Below are positions 62,319 to 64,000 of a stretch of DNA of 64,000 nucleotides, piece after piece. Under the pieces are notes generated by a model, which had not been told where the DNA came from, searched no databases, and saw only the letters and a program-made list of their open reading frames with translations. A program made the translations under genes and the position numbers. Source of the DNA: Lachnospiraceae bacterium (GTDB taxonomy: Bacteria > Bacillota > Clostridia > Lachnospirales > Lachnospiraceae). Position 1 is the first letter of the stretch, and each line of letters begins with the position of its first letter. Location of the stretch: assembly GCA_022510745.1 (NCBI GenBank), contig JAFLSY010000003.1:62001-126000 (forward strand), in the 5' to 3' direction.

Positions 62319-64000
62319 TCAAGCCGTTTCATGCAAATTTGTATATTTCTTTTCATAATCTTCCTTAGGCAGGGGCCTGTCAAAATAATAGCCCTGTACC
62401 ATTCTGACTTTCATCCCTTCCAGCACTTTGTACTGTTCTTCCGTCTCAATCCCTTCTACGCAGATGCTCACGCCGATGGTCTCCGCCAGTTCCGCTACCA
62501 TCTTGATAAAGGACTGGGAATAAGCATCCTCGGCCAAATCCTTAACAAAGCTCTGATCCACTTTGATGACATCGAAGGGTATCTCCCTGATATGATTCAA
62601 GGAGGAATAACCGGTTCCAAAGTCATCCAATGCAATCCGCACACCCAATTCCTTGATACCGCCCAGAATCTCTTTCATACGGTCCATATCGTTGATAGCC
62701 AGACTCTCTGTAACCTCTAAAGTCAGGTTGGACGGTTTCAAGCCGGTTTCTTTAAGCACTTCTTTTACGCTTTCCACAATATCCGGCTGCAGAAGCTGTA
62801 CCACGGACAGATTCACATTGACCTTATAGTCCGGATGTCCGTTATCATTCCATTTTTTACATTCCTTGCAGGCCTCTGACAACACATAGCTGCCAATGGG
62901 ATTGATCAGTCCCAGATATTCCGCCAAAGGAATAAATTCGGAGGGTGAAACAGATCCCATTTCCACACTGTTCCAGCGAATCAGCGCTTCCGCACCTTTA
63001 CAAGGTGTCTCCGGCAAAGAAATATCGATAATAGGCTGATAATACACCTCAAATTCCTTATACCCGTCCACGGTAGCATCCCGCATATTTTTTTCCATGT
63101 CCAGCCTGCGGCCGGAGTGCATACCCAATCCGTCCGAATAGTAAGCCACTTTGTTTTTACCGGATTTTTTGGCCTCATACATGGCAATATCGGCCTTTTT
63201 TATTAATTCCTGGACATTCTCGCCGTTATCCGGGAACACTACTACACCCATACTCATGGTGCAGTAATAATCCGCATCCTTCAAGAACCACGGTTTGGCA
63301 AACACATTTTCAATATCCTTGATAATGTCCTCATACCTGTTATAGCTCTCCGGCGGAATGACAATGACAAACTCGTCCCCTCCCATGCGGTAGCAGGTAC
63401 TGTGGATACCGTCTATACGGGATAAGGAATTGGAAATGGCTTTTAGAAGCACATCCCCGTACTGATGCCCGAGGCCGTCGTTAATATGCTTAAAATCGTC
63501 CAGATCCAGATACAGCAGAGCACCCTTTTCCTGATTCCTTTTGGCATTGTCCACATACCATGCCAAATCCCTTTCACAGCACATCCGGTTGTAAAGACCG
63601 GTCAAAAAGTCCGTATAGGCCTGCTGCTCTATTTTCTTTTGATATATTTTCTTATCCGTTATGTCATAGAAAACAAAGATCTCCGCTTTTCTGCCGTCCA
63701 CCCAGTTGATACTGGTGTGAAGCATATCGTACCAACTCTTTGCTTCGGAATAGTTTATTTCCACAGAACCGTCAACCTTCTGCTCACTCCAACTCTGCAG
63801 TAATTTTTCAAAGCTGTGATCCTCCAGTTCCCGTTCAAAAGTTTTCTTTAACTTCTTGTTGGTGAATAAGACTTTTCCCTCGGTATCCCGCACATAAATG
63901 CAGGAGTTCAAATTATCCAATATGGCTTCCAAAGAAGCATAGGAGCTTACTATGGAATTTTTCTGTATCCGCCTTGAGAGAATACTCTGCAGCACTTTCA
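62319..64000 (-). CDS. PAS-GGDEF-EAL cyclic-di-GMP enzyme, N-terminus outside the window
   Basis: The frame is open to the window edge, so the start is not seen; at least 560 residues are present. A PAS-like domain (about 20-115: AILDNLNSCIYVRDTEGKVLF) is followed by a GGDEF domain (RMGGDEFVIV intact) and an EAL domain (GAEALIRW, LTLEVTES, LDDFGTGYSS). Both active sites look intact, so it could make and break c-di-GMP. The inhibitory RxxD site before GGDEF is changed to G-I-H-S, so product inhibition is probably lost. It ends 39 bases before the ZTP aptamer, in the same direction. Confidence 0.92.
   Translation of the reverse strand, partial: KVLQSILSRRIQKNSIVSSYASLEAILDNLNSCIYVRDTEGKVLFTNKKLKKTFERELEDHSFEKLLQSWSEQKVDGSVEINYSEAKSWYDMLHTSINWVDGRKAEIFVFYDITDKKIYQKKIEQQAYTDFLTGLYNRMCCERDLAWYVDNAKRNQEKGALLYLDLDDFKHINDGLGHQYGDVLLKAISNSLSRIDGIHSTCYRMGGDEFVIVIPPESYNRYEDIIKDIENVFAKPWFLKDADYYCTMSMGVVVFPDNGENVQELIKKADIAMYEAKKSGKNKVAYYSDGLGMHSGRRLDMEKNMRDATVDGYKEFEVYYQPIIDISLPETPCKGAEALIRWNSVEMGSVSPSEFIPLAEYLGLINPIGSYVLSEACKECKKWNDNGHPDYKVNVNLSVVQLLQPDIVESVKEVLKETGLKPSNLTLEVTESLAINDMDRMKEILGGIKELGVRIALDDFGTGYSSLNHIREIPFDVIKVDQSFVKDLAEDAYSQSFIKMVAELAETIGVSICVEGIETEEQYKVLEGMKVRMVQGYYFDRPLPKEDYEKKYTNLHETA

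Overview
The window looks like a chromosomal segment of a spore-forming anaerobic Firmicute, most probably Lachnospiraceae. Reasons: an end of the spoIIA (anti-sigma F) operon; Shine-Dalgarno sites of the AGGAGG type before most genes; many short, tightly packed operons; T-box, TPP and ZTP riboswitches in Clostridia style; a LexA box of the GAAC-N4-GTTC type; and a protein set typical of gut Clostridia (AddAB, glnS, split purH/purO, PadR-HAAS-DUF4097, DUF6062, TIR-propeller protein). Base composition is moderate and fairly even, except for a visibly A+T-richer block at about 6.8-8.4 kb. No rRNA, tRNA, CRISPR array, insertion sequence or prophage gene was found.

Layout: 0-1 kb is the 5' part of the sporulation operon spoIIAA-spoIIAB-sigF (minus strand, leaving the window at base 1). 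1.1-6.6 kb is valS-folC-small ORF-TPR/zinc-ribbon gene, closed by an intrinsic terminator. 6.6-8.7 kb is an A+T-rich three-gene block lying between valS and a T-box leader whose best specifier reading is a Val codon. 8.7-12.6 kb has a zinc-ribbon membrane protein, an ECF transporter S component and a PadR / HAAS / DUF4097 envelope-regulation operon. 12.9-20.5 kb has dcd, a GH13 glucosidase, a nuclease-helicase, an HPr-like protein, and a DNA-repair pair (TIGR03915 type plus radical SAM) whose promoter is bracketed by two LexA boxes. 20.6-30.2 kb has asnA, a nitrilase-family hydrolase, a secreted SH3-NlpC/P60 hydrolase and gltBD, i.e. ammonia assimilation, with a hairpin leader on gltB. 30.5-36.1 kb has a lone SDR reductase, a HAD-CPBP fusion, a MATE pump, the TPP-controlled thiT and an isolated, shortened flagellin. 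36.2-44.7 kb is a repair operon exoA-aag-addB-addA with an unusual tandem-palindrome leader. 44.9-52.1 kb has a HAD phosphatase, a RelB/PIN toxin-antitoxin pair, a dipeptidase, an SGNH/MBOAT acylation pair, DUF6062, a TetR regulator and a small acidic membrane protein. 52.1-62.3 kb is a long minus-strand run purO-purH-DHH-TIR-glnS-DUF2225-MocR headed by a ZTP riboswitch. The window ends inside a GGDEF-EAL gene.

The most interesting parts are the overlapping DHH-phosphoesterase and membrane TIR/beta-propeller genes downstream of the ZTP riboswitch, the T-box separated from valS, the gltB leader with two competing hairpins, and the repeated palindromes before exoA. All functional calls come from reading motifs by eye; no database search was run.
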